A stretch of DNA of 64,000 nucleotides. Origin: Sporosarcina globispora. GTDB lineage: Bacteria; Bacillota; Bacilli; Bacillales; Cytobacillaceae. Under the pieces are notes generated by a model that was given only the letters and a program-made list of their open reading frames with translations, did not search any database and was not told the origin of the DNA. This document shows, one piece after another, positions 46,203 to 55,967 of this stretch. Where the stretch lies: positions 1,221,745 through 1,285,744 of the forward strand of contig NZ_LGUF01000007.1 of the NCBI RefSeq assembly GCF_001274725.1, given 5' to 3'. Within the stretch, counting starts at the first letter, position 1. The number at the start of each line of letters is the position of its first letter. A program made the translations under genes and the position numbers.

Positions 46203-46823
46203 ATGCTGGATGGATCTACTAAAGGCATCATACTGCGGTTAATCAAAACGTCAGGAAAGCTTTCGATTATGGAAATGGCAAAAGAGCTGGGGATTTCAGA
46301 AATGGCCGTAAGGAGGCATATTCAGGTCCTTGAAAAAGATGATTTTATTATGTCTGCAATCCAGAGGCAAACAAAAGGACGCCCTTCAAAGCTTTATCAG
46401 CTAACGGAAAAAGGAGAAGATCTGTTTCCGAAAAAATACAAGCAGCTAAGTGTTGAATTATTAACGGAACTAAGTAGCATGGGGCAGAACCATTTAATTA
46501 CAGAATTGTTTCTGAGAAGAAAAAGCCGCATCGTACAGAAGTATGAGTCTCAGACAGCAGGCAAATCTTTTTCCGAAAAGCTTAAGATTTTGGAGGACCT
46601 CCTCCTGCATGAGGGCTTTATGCCGGAGGTCAGAATAGAGGAAGGCCAAGTCCATCTCAAAGAATTCAATTGCCCATATATTGAAACTGCAGAAGAATTT
46701 AAACAAATCTGCAGGTCTGAAAAAGAGTTTATCAAAGATTTTCTATCTGCTGATAAAGTTGATATTAAATCCTGCATGGCTGCCGGTGATGGCTGCTGTC
46801 ATTATTTAATAAGGCAAGACTAA
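46203..46823 (+). CDS. SufR-like winged-helix regulator with cysteine-rich C-terminus
   Basis: A 206-aa transcription factor. The N-terminal wHTH (MEMAKELGISEMAVRRHIQVLEKDD in part, ~20-45) resembles DeoR/ArsR-type and SufR regulators. The C-terminal half has FNCPYIETAEEFKQIC, a CX12C spacing as in cyanobacterial SufR, then Cys at SCMAAGDGCC, consistent with Fe-S binding. It may sense Fe-S status and control suf or other genes. Start ATG 46203 follows AAGGACGGTG; the frame opens 32 codons upstream inside yutE. Confidence 0.75.
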   Translation: MLDGSTKGIILRLIKTSGKLSIMEMAKELGISEMAVRRHIQVLEKDDFIMSAIQRQTKGRPSKLYQLTEKGEDLFPKKYKQLSVELLTELSSMGQNHLITELFLRRKSRIVQKYESQTAGKSFSEKLKILEDLLLHEGFMPEVRIEEGQVHLKEFNCPYIETAEEFKQICRSEKEFIKDFLSADKVDIKSCMAAGDGCCHYLIRQD

Positions 46824-46975
46824 GCTAAGGCTCCTGTACCACATTATAAACCTATTCAATCGTGAAAAATTGCACATTTCACCAGGTTCCTTTAACAAAG
46901 CTGTTGTGGGCAATAGCGCAATTAAAAAGCAAAGCTTATACGAATACTAACATAGATTATTTGGGAGTGAGGAAT

Positions 46976-47743
46976 GTGAAAAAATATAAAGGCTATTTAA
47001 TTGATTTAGACGGCACTATGTATCGCGGGACAGAGCTGATCAGTGAGGCAGCGGATTTTGTGAAAAAGCTTCTTGAACTGGAGCTGCCGTATTTGTTTGT
47101 GACGAATAATTCGTCGAGAACACCAGCCCAGGTGGCGGATAAGCTTGTGAAGTTTGGCATTCCTGCTGAAGAGGGACAGGTTTTTACAACGAGCATGGCT
47201 ACAGCCAACTACATATATGAGCAGCAAAACGATGCTTCTGTTTATGTAATCGGAGAAGAAGGAATACGGGAAGCGCTGGCTGAAAAGGGGCTAAGCTTTG
47301 CTGAAGAGCATGCGGACTACGTTGTGGTGGGAATTGACCGTTCCATTAACTATGAAAAGCTGTCAATTGCTTGTCTGGCTGTCCGGAATGGGGCCACATT
47401 CATTTCTACCAATGGAGATATCGCCATTCCGACAGAAAGAGGGCTGCTGCCGGGGAATGGGTCACTAACCTCTGTCATCACTGTATCTACACAAACACAG
47501 CCTGTATTTATTGGTAAGCCGGAATCAATTATCATGGAGCAGGCTTTAAAGGTGCTGGGAACAGCTAAGGAAGAAACACTTATGGTTGGGGATAATTATG
47601 ATACGGATATTTTAGCAGGGATGAATGCCGGTATGGATACCTTGCTTATTCATACGGGAGTAACAACGAAAGAGTTATTGAAGGGCTATGAGAAAAAGCC
47701 GGACTTTGTACTTGATTCATTAGCGGATTGGGACTTCAAATAG
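46976..47743 (+). CDS. yutF: HAD-family NagD-like phosphatase YutF
   Basis: A 255-aa HAD type IIA phosphatase. Motif I LIDLDGTMYRG (~8-18), motif II LFVTNNSSRTP (~42), the C2 cap, GKPESIIMEQAL and motif IV MVGDNYDTDILAGMNAGMDT (~202) are intact. The substrate is likely a sugar phosphate or nucleotide monophosphate. I chose GTG 46976 (MKKYKGYLID) with GGGAGTGAGG upstream; the frame extends to 46862 without a start signal. Confidence 0.88.
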   Translation: MKKYKGYLIDLDGTMYRGTELISEAADFVKKLLELELPYLFVTNNSSRTPAQVADKLVKFGIPAEEGQVFTTSMATANYIYEQQNDASVYVIGEEGIREALAEKGLSFAEEHADYVVVGIDRSINYEKLSIACLAVRNGATFISTNGDIAIPTERGLLPGNGSLTSVITVSTQTQPVFIGKPESIIMEQALKVLGTAKEETLMVGDNYDTDILAGMNAGMDTLLIHTGVTTKELLKGYEKKPDFVLDSLADWDFK

Positions 47744-47777
47744 AAAAAGGATGGAGAAAAGCTCTCCATCCTTTTTC
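47744..47777. terminator. Bidirectional terminator between yutF and pgpA
   Basis: AAAAAGGATGGAGA and TCTCCATCCTTTTT form a perfect stem with a short loop between convergent genes. Confidence 0.93.
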
Positions 47778-48280
47778 TATTCCGCATTTTCGGCACTATG
47801 TGCAAGTCTGCTCGAAGCGGCTGCAGCGATAGCTCCTACAATATCATCGAGGAAGGTATGGCATCTGCCGGAACTCTTATCGTTCAGATCCTTCAGAATG
47901 CCAGGCTTCAATTTATCGATATATCCAAAATTGGTAAATCCGATGGAGCCATATACATTTACAATGGATAACGCCAATACTTCATCTGCTCCGTATAAAC
48001 CTTCATCAGTAGCGATAATTGACTGCAGCGGCTCTAGGAGTTTCTTTTCCTCTGCCAGCATATCAAGCTGAATTCCCGTTAAAATGGCATTTTGGACTTC
48101 TCTTTTTGATAAGACACGTTCAACATTGTGAATGCAATCTTCCATCTTTAACTTAGGGTGATATTTTTCCTGGAGGAAGAACACTAAATCAGCTATATCC
48201 TGAATTTCTACCCCTCTTTCATGGAGCCATTTACGTGCTGTCTGCTCTGTAACGTTAACTGCTTTTTTTTCTTCATTCAT
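47777..48280 (-). CDS. pgpA: Phosphatidylglycerophosphatase A (YutG)
   Basis: A 167-aa PgpA-family protein (DUF64 type). The domain runs through GLYGADEVLALSIVNVYGSI, FTNFGYIDKLKPG and GRCHTFLDDIVGAIAAA. The Firmicute form is shorter and less hydrophobic than E. coli PgpA and carries an N-terminal ~60-residue helical extension. It would dephosphorylate phosphatidylglycerophosphate. The ATG 48280 lies 5 nt after AAGGTGA; the in-frame GTG upstream belongs to that site. Confidence 0.85.
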   Translation of the reverse strand: MNEEKKAVNVTEQTARKWLHERGVEIQDIADLVFFLQEKYHPKLKMEDCIHNVERVLSKREVQNAILTGIQLDMLAEEKKLLEPLQSIIATDEGLYGADEVLALSIVNVYGSIGFTNFGYIDKLKPGILKDLNDKSSGRCHTFLDDIVGAIAAAASSRLAHSAENAE

Positions 48281-48540
48281 TGGCTTCACCTTTTCTGGTT
48301 TTTAAATGATTGCGGAATGCACTAAACCTTGGATAAGGGGTCATGCGTGATGTGCTTTTCATTCTTTTCCCTATGTATATACCCTTTTGCAATTAAATAT
48401 GCCCGCTGCCGCTGGAACGGCAAAATTTCATTTCCTATATCATTTTCCATGGTACACAGTCTTATCCAAGAAAACAACAAGTTTTAAAGTCTTCTATCAT
48501 ATATATCCCATAAGGATTCAATCCAAAATGAGGTGGTATA

Positions 48541-49548
48541 GTGTTTAGAGAACTGCTGAAAGAGCAATTTGGCATAGAAGCAGAAGATACATTGAGAATC
48601 GGTAAATACGATGCTTGCCGGAAGCAGGGACAGCTCTACTTGCTTGTTCCAGCCGGGCATACAGATGAAGAGGAGCTTGAAGAGTTGGATCAAATGGCTG
48701 AGCACCTATCCAAATACGGCGACAGAAATATAAGCACTTTTTTGAAAACAAAGGAAGGCAAGCAGTCAATTGATTGGAACAATAGCCGTTTTTGCATTCT
48801 GGTTAATCGTCATACTCTGAGCAGAAAACAAAGTCAGTTTGGGCGAAAGCTGGCAAAGTTCCATTATAGGGGCAGGAGCATCTCTTTTTCTGTGAAAAAA
48901 ACGAGCAGAATCGGGCAGTGGAAGCAGCTTTGGGAACAGCGGCTGGACCAAATGGAAAAGGTGTGGAATGAGATGCTTTTCCAAAAACCTGAAAATGACT
49001 TTGAGAGAATGTTTTTAGAATCCTTTCCATACTATATGGGCATTGCTGAAAATTCGATTCAATATCTTGTGGATACAGAGCTGGATGACGAACCGGGGAT
49101 GGTAGACAGCGGAACTGTTTGTCATATTAGACTGACTTCGGCTACCTGGGGAGATAGTTATTATATGAAAAATCCATTTGACTGGGTATTTGACCATTCT
49201 TCCAGAGATTTGGCCGAATGGACGAGAGAAAAATACTTCCATAATATCAAAACCTACCAGCCGGATCTCCGCCAATTTTTATCAGAATATCAAAGTGTAG
49301 GTCCATTATCGTCCTTTTCATGGCGGCTATATTACGCTCGTCTATTGTTTCCTCTCCACTACTTTGAAACAGTAGAAAATTATTATGGCGCTGAATCCGA
49401 ACAGCAGAAGCTGGTGCTTCAGGAGCGCCTGCAGAAGTATCTATGGCAGTCGGATGACCATGAGCGTTTTCTAGGCAGCTTTTACGAATTTGCCGAGGTT
49501 CCGATCAAAAAATTTAGGATCCCGCTGGTCAATTGGATTAGGGGCTGA
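48541..49548 (+). CDS. yutH: Spore coat protein YutH (CotS-like kinase fold)
   Basis: A 335-aa protein of the YutH/CotS family, related to choline/aminoglycoside kinases but with degenerate catalytic motifs. The Brenner-type HGD loop is replaced by VCHIRLTSATWGDS (~195-208), and DWVFDHSSRDLAEWTREKY follows where DxD would lie. Family members are spore coat components. It starts with GTG 48541 after GAGGTGG, and sits between pgpA and hom as in B. subtilis. Confidence 0.85.
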   Translation: MFRELLKEQFGIEAEDTLRIGKYDACRKQGQLYLLVPAGHTDEEELEELDQMAEHLSKYGDRNISTFLKTKEGKQSIDWNNSRFCILVNRHTLSRKQSQFGRKLAKFHYRGRSISFSVKKTSRIGQWKQLWEQRLDQMEKVWNEMLFQKPENDFERMFLESFPYYMGIAENSIQYLVDTELDDEPGMVDSGTVCHIRLTSATWGDSYYMKNPFDWVFDHSSRDLAEWTREKYFHNIKTYQPDLRQFLSEYQSVGPLSSFSWRLYYARLLFPLHYFETVENYYGAESEQQKLVLQERLQKYLWQSDDHERFLGSFYEFAEVPIKKFRIPLVNWIRG

Positions 49549-49619
49549 AATAGGCAGGTATATTTCCCTTTCTTGGCGAAAGAAACATAAAACTGAGAAT
49601 CTAAAGAGGGGATGCTGTA

Positions 49620-50582
49620 ATGAAACCATACGTATTTATCAGCAGGAAACTGCCTGAAGATGCTATCGCAATGTTAAAGGAAAAGTACACAGTTGAAATG
49701 TGGGATAAGGAAGATGTGCCTGTTCCTTATGATGTATTACTGCAGGAAACGCGTAAAGCGGATGCCATTTTAACGATGCTGTCTGAGCCGGTGAATGAAG
49801 AGGTTCTAAAAGCTGGAGAAAAGCTGAAGATCGTCGCCAATATGGCTGTCGGCTATGATAATGTTGATGTGGAGACAGCTAAAAGGCTCGGAATCACCGT
49901 GACGAATACACCTGATGTATTAAATGATTCAACTGCTGACCTAACGTTTGCACTTGTGCTTGCCGCTGCCCGCAGAATGGTGGAGGCAGCTGAGTTTGTG
50001 AAGGAAGGCAATTGGAAGAGCTGGAGTCCGCTGCTTCTGGCAGGACAGGATGTGCATCATAAAACAATCGGTATTGTAGGTATGGGGAATATTGGGAAAA
50101 CAGTTGCAAAGCGAGCAGCTGGATTTGATATGGAGATTTTGTATCATAATCGTTCAAGGAAGCCGGATGCGGAACAGGAACTGGGAGCTCAATATGTTAG
50201 CTTTGCTGAGCTGCTCAAACGCTCAGATTTCGTTGTCTGCCTGACGCCATTGACAGAAGAAACACGAGATTTATTTAACCGGAATGCATTCCGGATTATG
50301 AAGGACCAGGCTGTTTTTGTGAATGCCTCCAGAGGGCCGGTAGTAAATGAAAATGATTTATATGAAGCACTGAAGGCAGGAGAGATTGCAGCTGCAGGAT
50401 TGGATGTTTTTGCTGAGGAACCAATTGGCGCCAACCACCCGCTATTAGAGCTGAAAAATGTGGTGGCTATGCCCCATATTGGTAGTGCAAGCATGGAGAC
50501 ACGCTATGCCATGATGAAGCTATGTGCGGAAAACATTGATCTTATTCTTTCAGAAGAGCAGCCGAAGACACCAGTCAATTAG
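49620..50582 (+). CDS. D-2-hydroxyacid dehydrogenase (glycerate/glyoxylate reductase type)
   Basis: A 320-aa NAD(P)-dependent dehydrogenase. The Rossmann motif GIVGMGNIGKTVAKRAAGFD (~150-169), catalytic Arg in FVNASRGPVVNE, Glu in LDVFAEEPI and the His in MPHIGSAS are conserved. Closest functional guess is D-glycerate dehydrogenase/glyoxylate reductase; the substrate is not proven. Ribosome site AAAGAGGGGATG. A terminator follows. Confidence 0.88.
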   Translation: MKPYVFISRKLPEDAIAMLKEKYTVEMWDKEDVPVPYDVLLQETRKADAILTMLSEPVNEEVLKAGEKLKIVANMAVGYDNVDVETAKRLGITVTNTPDVLNDSTADLTFALVLAAARRMVEAAEFVKEGNWKSWSPLLLAGQDVHHKTIGIVGMGNIGKTVAKRAAGFDMEILYHNRSRKPDAEQELGAQYVSFAELLKRSDFVVCLTPLTEETRDLFNRNAFRIMKDQAVFVNASRGPVVNENDLYEALKAGEIAAAGLDVFAEEPIGANHPLLELKNVVAMPHIGSASMETRYAMMKLCAENIDLILSEEQPKTPVN

Positions 50583-50590
50583 AAGTGATG

Positions 50591-50620
50591 AAGGCACCCC
50601 AAAGCAGGGTGCCTTTATTG
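50591..50620 (+). terminator. Terminator of the D-2-hydroxyacid dehydrogenase gene
   Basis: AAGGCACCC and GGGTGCCTT pair around a 7-nt loop, followed by TATTG. Confidence 0.85.
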
Positions 50621-50708
50621 ATTTATTAAATAAAAAATTTTTTAAAACAAAAGCGTAATGAAACAGTATATTAAGCGCTTTCATGTCATATTTTCGGAAA
50701 ATTCCCTA

Positions 50709-50737
50709 TTGTAAAAACCTCAAGAGACCTCTATAAT
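50709..50737 (+). promoter_or_regulatory. SigA promoter of hom-thrC-thrB
   Basis: TTGTAA (50709-50714), 17-bp spacer and a perfect TATAAT (50732-50737). The predicted start is near 50744, leaving a ~50-nt leader. Confidence 0.82.
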
Positions 50738-50781
50738 GTCTACTATATAAATACAAATGTACTTTTGTAGTGAACATTATA
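50732..50781. promoter_or_regulatory. Nested inverted repeat overlapping the hom promoter and leader
   Basis: Outer arms TATAATGTCTACTA (50732-50745) and TAGTGAACATTATA (50768-50781) are inverted with two mismatches. Between them, TACAAA and TTTGTA flank a TGTAC centre. The outer left arm contains the -10. It is a candidate operator for a threonine-responsive repressor, or an RNA hairpin near the ribosome site. Confidence 0.6.
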
Positions 50782-50794
50782 AGGGGGAGCTAGC

Positions 50795-52093
50795 GTGGAA
50801 TCAATCTCAATCGGTTTATTAGGGTTAGGAACAGTAGGATCGGGTGTCGTGCAAATCATTGAGAAACATCAGGATAAGCTCATGCACCAGGTCGGCTGTC
50901 CGGTTGTTGTAAAGAGAGTTCTTGTTAAAGATTTAAATAAAGAAAGAGCCGTTAAAATGGACAGGAGTTTGCTGACGCTAAATCCCGAAGATATTTTAAA
51001 TGATTCTGATATAGATGTAGTAATTGAGGTAATGGGCGGAATTGAAGAAACGAGAGATCATCTTAAGAAAGCTTTGGATAATGGCATGCATGTTGTGACG
51101 GCAAATAAGGACCTGATGGCTGTGTATGGACCTGAATTGCTGGCTGCTGCAGCGCAAAGCGGCTGTGACCTCTTTTATGAGGCAAGTGTTGCCGGGGGCA
51201 TCCCAATTTTAAGAGGGCTGGTAGATGGTTTGGCATCTGACAGAATTACAAAAATGATGGGAATTGTAAATGGGACTACGAACTTTATTTTGACAAAGAT
51301 GAGCAAGAATGGCAGCGCTTATGAAGAAGTGCTGAATGAGGCTCAGGAGCTTGGCTATGCGGAAAGCGATCCGACTGCTGATGTAGAGGGCCTTGATGCA
51401 GCCAGGAAAATGGCCATTCTGTCAACACTTGGTTTTTCCATGAATATTGACCTTGATGACGTAAAGGTTAAAGGCATTACAGAGATTACAGAAGAGGACC
51501 TTCAGTATGGCAAGCAGCTGGGCTACACAATGAAGCTGATCGGCATTGCCCATCGGGAAGGGGAAAAGGTGGAAGTAAGCGTCCAGCCGACTTTGCTGTC
51601 CGAGTCTCACCCGCTGGCATCAGTTCAGGATGAATACAATGCAGTATATGTTTATGGTGAAGCGGTAGGGGAAACGATGTTCTACGGTCCTGGAGCTGGG
51701 AGCCTGCCTACAGCTACAGCCGTTGTATCGGATCTCGTTGGGGTCATGAAAAATATGCGTCTTGGTGTTAATGGAAAAAGCGCTGTAGCTCCTCAATATG
51801 ATAAGAAATTAAAAGGTGCATATGAAATTTATTCGAAGTATTTCCTTAGATTGCATGTAAAAGATGAGGTAGGGACATTTGCCAATATCACATCCATTTT
51901 TTCAGAGCACCATGTCAGCTTCGAAAAAATTCTGCAGCTTCCTTTAAAAGAAAAAGGGCTTGCGGAGATTGTTCTGGTTACCCACCAGGCATCTCTAAAG
52001 GATTATGAGGATATTTTAGTGAATTTAAGAGATTTGCCGGCAGTCCAAACAATTAAAAGTTCGTATCGTGTGGAAGGGAGCGCCAGAGTATGA
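50795..52093 (+). CDS. hom: Homoserine dehydrogenase
   Basis: A 432-aa monofunctional enzyme converting aspartate semialdehyde to homoserine. The NAD(P) fold starts with [31 protein letters not shown] (~107) with the catalytic Lys and [15 protein letters not shown] are typical, and an ACT domain occupies ~350-432 ([20 protein letters not shown]), consistent with threonine feedback. It begins with GTG 50795, after AAGGGGGAG. Overlaps thrC by 4 bp. Confidence 0.96.
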   Translation: MESISIGLLGLGTVGSGVVQIIEKHQDKLMHQVGCPVVVKRVLVKDLNKERAVKMDRSLLTLNPEDILNDSDIDVVIEVMGGIEETRDHLKKALDNGMHVVTANKDLMAVYGPELLAAAAQSGCDLFYEASVAGGIPILRGLVDGLASDRITKMMGIVNGTTNFILTKMSKNGSAYEEVLNEAQELGYAESDPTADVEGLDAARKMAILSTLGFSMNIDLDDVKVKGITEITEEDLQYGKQLGYTMKLIGIAHREGEKVEVSVQPTLLSESHPLASVQDEYNAVYVYGEAVGETMFYGPGAGSLPTATAVVSDLVGVMKNMRLGVNGKSAVAPQYDKKLKGAYEIYSKYFLRLHVKDEVGTFANITSIFSEHHVSFEKILQLPLKEKGLAEIVLVTHQASLKDYEDILVNLRDLPAVQTIKSSYRVEGSARV

Positions 52094-53151
52094 GATGGGA
52101 AGGCCTTATAAAAACATATAAAGATTTTTTGCCTGTTAATGAAAATACACCAATGCTTACATTAAATGAGGGCAATACTCCCCTGATCAGGCTCGATAAG
52201 CTCTCAAGGGACTGGGGTATTGACCTTTATGTGAAAACGGAAGGAGCAAATCCGACAGGTTCATTTAAAGATAGAGGCATGGTTATGGCCGTTGCCAAGG
52301 CGAAGGAAGAAGGAAGCGATGCCATCATCTGTGCCTCCACTGGCAATACCTCTGCTGCTGCCGCTGCTTATGCAGCCAGAGCGGGCATGAGATGTGTGGT
52401 GGTCATCCCTGAAGGAAAAATCGCCATGGGGAAGCTTGCTCAGGCAGTCATGTATGGGGCCGAAGTCGTATCAATCGAAGGCAATTTTGACCAGGCACTT
52501 GCCATGGTGAGGAAAATAAGCGAAACAGAACCTATTACTCTCGTAAACTCGGTTAATCCTTATCGTCTTGAGGGACAGAAAACAGCGGCCTTTGAAATCT
52601 GCGACCAGCTTGGAGGCGCTCCTGATATTCTCGCTTTGCCCGTAGGCAATGCAGGCAATATTTCTGCTTATTGGAAAGGATTTAAAGAATACCATGGAGT
52701 TCGCGGTACTGGCCTTCCAAAAATGCATGGAGTACAGGCTGAAGGTGCTGCAGCTATTGTTCATAACCGTGTGTTCGAGAATCCAGAAACGGTAGCAACA
52801 GCCATCCGGATCGGAAATCCGGCCAGCTGGCATTTAGCCAATGCAGCATTGTCAGAATCGAATGGAAAAATTGATGAAGTCAGCGACGAAGAGATTCTTT
52901 GCATGTATAGAAAACTTGCATCTTCTGAGGGGATTTTTGCTGAACCAGCTTCATGTGCTTCACTTGCGGGGGTATATAAACAGCTGCGCAATGGGGAGAT
53001 TCCGCATAAAGCAAAAGTTGTGGCTATCCTGACTGGGAATGGACTTAAGGATCCTAACACAGCTATCGATTGCAGCCCTGTTAAGCCGGTATTGCTGCCT
53101 AATGATGAAAAAGCAGTAGCGGATCATATCAAGGGAGTCGTTCACATATGA
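52090..53151 (+). CDS. thrC: Threonine synthase
   Basis: A 353-aa PLP enzyme making threonine from O-phosphohomoserine. The PLP lysine is in [20 protein letters not shown] (~60), followed by [20 protein letters not shown] and the phosphate-binding [15 protein letters not shown]. The start overlaps the hom stop (ATGA), and the 3' end overlaps thrB, giving a tightly coupled operon. Confidence 0.96.
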   Translation: MRWEGLIKTYKDFLPVNENTPMLTLNEGNTPLIRLDKLSRDWGIDLYVKTEGANPTGSFKDRGMVMAVAKAKEEGSDAIICASTGNTSAAAAAYAARAGMRCVVVIPEGKIAMGKLAQAVMYGAEVVSIEGNFDQALAMVRKISETEPITLVNSVNPYRLEGQKTAAFEICDQLGGAPDILALPVGNAGNISAYWKGFKEYHGVRGTGLPKMHGVQAEGAAAIVHNRVFENPETVATAIRIGNPASWHLANAALSESNGKIDEVSDEEILCMYRKLASSEGIFAEPASCASLAGVYKQLRNGEIPHKAKVVAILTGNGLKDPNTAIDCSPVKPVLLPNDEKAVADHIKGVVHI

Positions 53152-54083
53152 GCGAAGGTGAAATGGTTGTCATTAAAGTACCAGGTAGTACGGCAAATCT
53201 CGGGCCAGGCTTCGATTCGATTGGCCTAGCCTTAAATTTATATTTGACGCTTGAAGCCGAAAGGGCAGATAAGTTTGAAATGATCCCATTATCAGAGCCG
53301 TTAAGCATCTATCCTTCAGATGAATCGAATTTTATTTTTCAAGTTGCAATGGATACCGCAAAGAAGTACGGGAGAGAGCTTCAAGGATGCAAAGCCCGGA
53401 TTTCAAGTGATATCCCCCTCACACGGGGACTAGGATCAAGCGCAGCCGCCATTGTAGCGGGAATTGAACTGGCAGATGTGCTTTGCGGGCTTCGCTTGAG
53501 CCAGCATGAGAAGCTGGAGCTGTCATCACGAATGGAGGGGCATCCTGATAACGCAGGAGCTTCCCTTCTTGGGGGTATTGTGATAGGTTGTATGTCAGAG
53601 GAAGAGGTGCATGTCCAGAGCATTAAGAATATCGAATTTGATATTATAGCAGTGGTGCCGAAAGAAGAGCTTCTTACAAAGGAATCAAGAGGAGTACTGC
53701 CCGAAGAATGGTCTTTTAAAGCAGCCGTACAGGCTGGGGCAGTCGGCAATGTGATGGTAGCCGCATTGCTTAGCAGGAATTATTCCCTGGCAGGCAAGAT
53801 GATGAGTGCAGACTTATTCCACCATCCATACCGCAAGGAAATGGTTCCGCATTTGGAGGTCATTGAAAAAGCAGCACCACGTCTAGGGGCATTTGGCGTT
53901 GCCTTAAGCGGTGCCGGACCGGCCGTTCTCTGCCTTTCTGAATCAGGATGTGCTCCAGCAGTAGCAGAAGGACTTCAGCGGGTTCTGCCGGAAATGGAAA
54001 TTCTCTGCCTTAAAATTGACCAGGAAGGCAGCGCCGTTTTTAAAAAAAGCCTAATTGAGCTGGAAGTCGGCCCAATTGTATAA
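53148..54083 (+). CDS. thrB: Homoserine kinase
   Basis: A 311-aa GHMP kinase phosphorylating homoserine. N-terminal [20 protein letters not shown], the ATP loop [20 protein letters not shown] (~84-103) and C-terminal [14 protein letters not shown] are the three GHMP motifs. It overlaps thrC by 4 bp and is the last gene before the terminator. Confidence 0.96.
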   Translation: MSEGEMVVIKVPGSTANLGPGFDSIGLALNLYLTLEAERADKFEMIPLSEPLSIYPSDESNFIFQVAMDTAKKYGRELQGCKARISSDIPLTRGLGSSAAAIVAGIELADVLCGLRLSQHEKLELSSRMEGHPDNAGASLLGGIVIGCMSEEEVHVQSIKNIEFDIIAVVPKEELLTKESRGVLPEEWSFKAAVQAGAVGNVMVAALLSRNYSLAGKMMSADLFHHPYRKEMVPHLEVIEKAAPRLGAFGVALSGAGPAVLCLSESGCAPAVAEGLQRVLPEMEILCLKIDQEGSAVFKKSLIELEVGPIV

Positions 54084-54093
54084 CGAGAAACAA

Positions 54094-54126
54094 AAAAAGC
54101 GATGTCATCCCGACATCGCTTTTTGA
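54094..54126. terminator. Bidirectional terminator between thrB and yutI
   Basis: AAAAAGCGATGTC and GACATCGCTTTTT form a perfect stem with a 5-nt loop between convergent genes. Confidence 0.95.
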
Positions 54127-54135
54127 AAAGGTCAA

Positions 54136-54375
54136 TTAAAATACTTGTTCTACTTCGACTACACCAGGTACTTCTTCTAAAAGAGCGCGCTCAATACCGG
54201 CTTTTAACGTAATCGTTGAACTTGGGCAGCTGCCGCATGCACCAAGAAGGCGCAATTTAACGATGCCATCTTCAATATCCACCAACTCACAGTCCCCGCC
54301 ATCGCGAAGAAGGAATGGGCGCAATTTATCTAATACTTCCTGAACTTGTTCAGTCATAGTCGTTTGTTCTGCCAT
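54136..54375 (-). CDS. yutI: NifU C-terminal domain Fe-S carrier YutI
   Basis: A 79-aa stand-alone NifU C-terminal domain with the cluster-binding CxxC in [20 protein letters not shown] (~47-50). It is an Fe-S carrier receiving clusters from SufBCD and passing them to targets; such Nfu proteins are needed for aconitase in related Firmicutes. AAAGGAGTCG precedes ATG 54375 by ~7 nt. Confidence 0.93.
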   Translation of the reverse strand: MAEQTTMTEQVQEVLDKLRPFLLRDGGDCELVDIEDGIVKLRLLGACGSCPSSTITLKAGIERALLEEVPGVVEVEQVF

Positions 54376-54539
54376 GTGAAATCGACTCCTTTCCTTATAT
54401 TTATTATAATCAAATCAATCTTAAAAATCTATTCCAAGAGCGCAATTTCCACTCATTAGGAAAATATTTTCTTATGTTTGCTTTTTGTTAATGTTGTAAA
54501 ATGAAGGTAAGAACCAGTATTACTTAGGGGGAGAGAAGA

Positions 54540-54863
54540 ATGAGAAAAGAGATTGAAATCACTGTATATGGTGCTGAGCAGCTTTGTCCTAGCTGTGTAA
54601 ACCTGCCATCATCCAAGGAGACTTACGAATGGCTGGAGGCAGCTGTGTCACGCAAATTTGCCAATCAGCCTTTCAAGATCATGTATATTGATATTCATAA
54701 TCCGCCTGAAGAGGAGGACAAAAAGGAGTTCGCTTTGAGAGTAATTGAAGAAGATATGTTTTACCCGGTTGTCCTGATTGAGGATGAAATTGTTGGTGAA
54801 GGAAACCCGAAATTGAAAACAATCTATGCAGAAATGGAAAAGCACGGATACCAGGCTGTTTAA
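54540..54863 (+). CDS. yuzD: YuzD-family thioredoxin-like protein (DUF1462)
   Basis: A 107-aa protein with a thioredoxin-like pattern: YGAEQLCPSCVNLPSSKETY (CxxC at ~16-19) followed by strands FKIMYIDIHNPP and FYPVVLIEDEIVGEG. It matches YuzD, an uncharacterised Firmicute family found beside yutI. A redox or Fe-S-related role is inference from CxxC and neighbours. The ATG follows AGGGGGAGAGAAGA. Confidence 0.85.
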   Translation: MRKEIEITVYGAEQLCPSCVNLPSSKETYEWLEAAVSRKFANQPFKIMYIDIHNPPEEEDKKEFALRVIEEDMFYPVVLIEDEIVGEGNPKLKTIYAEMEKHGYQAV

Positions 54864-54864
54864 T

Positions 54865-54898
54865 AAAAAATGAGCATCGAAAAGGATGCTCATTTTTT
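54865..54898. terminator. Bidirectional terminator between yuzD and yutJ
   Basis: AAAAAATGAGCATC and GATGCTCATTTTTT form a strong stem between convergent genes. Confidence 0.93.
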
Positions 54899-54899
54899 A

Positions 54900-55967
54900 T
54901 TATCCATTATGGTATTTATACATCCATAAAATTCCTGATTTCAGCAGGCGGGCTACCCGTCCGGTAATTGGGCGTTCAGCAACTAGGCCGAATCCATGCT
55001 TTTTGCCGAGTGATCCAAGTACTCCTTTAAGCTTGATTACAGGCAATGAATCAGGGAGTTCTTCACCTTTCCAGCGTTTCAAGAGGATTTGAACGATCTG
55101 CTCTGCCTGCCCCTCAGCAAGCTGGGCACTTGGTGCATGCGGAAGGCTTGCACAATCCCCTACTACATAGACATGTTCATTTCCCGGGATGTTGTGATAC
55201 TTGGTTAAAACTACGCGTCCTTGGTGATCTTTTTCGACATTCATATCACGAACAACTTTGTTGGGCTGGATTCCGGCTGTCCATACGATAGCATCACAGT
55301 GAATTGCTTCGTCATGATTATAAAGTGTCTTTTCTTCTACTTTAGTAATGTTGGATTGGTTAATAATTTCAACATTATGCTCTAAAAACCACTTTTCTAC
55401 ATACGTGCTTAATCTTTCGGAGAATGCAGAGAGAATATGTTTCCCTCTATCGAATAATTTGACTTTCAAATCTGGACGGCTTTCATTTAATTCAGAAGCA
55501 AGTTCCACGCCGCTTAAACCTGCACCGACAATTCCAACAACAGATCCTGGTGAAAGATTATTCAAAGCTTCATACGTTCTTCTGGATTTTTCAATTGTTT
55601 GAATGCTGTAAGTATGAATGTCAGCTCCTGGAACATTATGGTACTTATCTTCACATCCAAGCCCTATTATTATATCATCAAACGAAACAGGCTCTTCTCC
55701 CTGAAGATATACCTTGTTTTCCTCGATGCTGATTTTAGTCACTTCTCCGTATTTAATAGTTAATCTTGGATGTTCTGGGAAGGTAACACGCACATGCTGA
55801 TCAGAAATAGTACCCGCAGCAAGAGCATAATATTCAGTCTTTAAACAATGATAAGGCACACGGTCTATTAGTGTAATGGAGACATCATCAGGAAGCTGAT
55901 TAGGCAAAAGCCGGGCAAGCGCCCTCATACCGCCATAGCCTCCGCCAAGTATCACAAGATTTTTCAT
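54900..55967 (-). CDS. yutJ: NAD(P)/FAD-dependent oxidoreductase YutJ (NDH-2-like)
   Basis: A 355-aa flavoprotein of the type II NADH dehydrogenase group. The FAD-binding LVILGGGYGGMRALARL opens the protein, NAD-binding VVGIVGAGLSGVELASEL lies at ~145, and VYVVGDCASLPHAPSAQLAEGQ completes the FAD site (~270). Electron acceptor is unknown. A short basic C-terminal end (LLKSGILWMYKYHNG) could contact membrane. Confidence 0.88.
   Translation of the reverse strand: MKNLVILGGGYGGMRALARLLPNQLPDDVSITLIDRVPYHCLKTEYYALAAGTISDQHVRVTFPEHPRLTIKYGEVTKISIEENKVYLQGEEPVSFDDIIIGLGCEDKYHNVPGADIHTYSIQTIEKSRRTYEALNNLSPGSVVGIVGAGLSGVELASELNESRPDLKVKLFDRGKHILSAFSERLSTYVEKWFLEHNVEIINQSNITKVEEKTLYNHDEAIHCDAIVWTAGIQPNKVVRDMNVEKDHQGRVVLTKYHNIPGNEHVYVVGDCASLPHAPSAQLAEGQAEQIVQILLKRWKGEELPDSLPVIKLKGVLGSLGKKHGFGLVAERPITGRVARLLKSGILWMYKYHNG

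Noticed and set aside
45704..46823. Toxin-antitoxin pair (yutE plus the wHTH regulator)
   Set aside because: The HepT motif is degenerate, the partner is not MNT-type, and the regulator resembles SufR; proximity alone does not make a TA system.
50583..50794. Possible T-box or threonine attenuator before hom
   Set aside because: No T-box core (AGGGTGGNACCGCG) and no terminator hairpin with a T-run between the promoter and hom; only the inverted repeat is seen.
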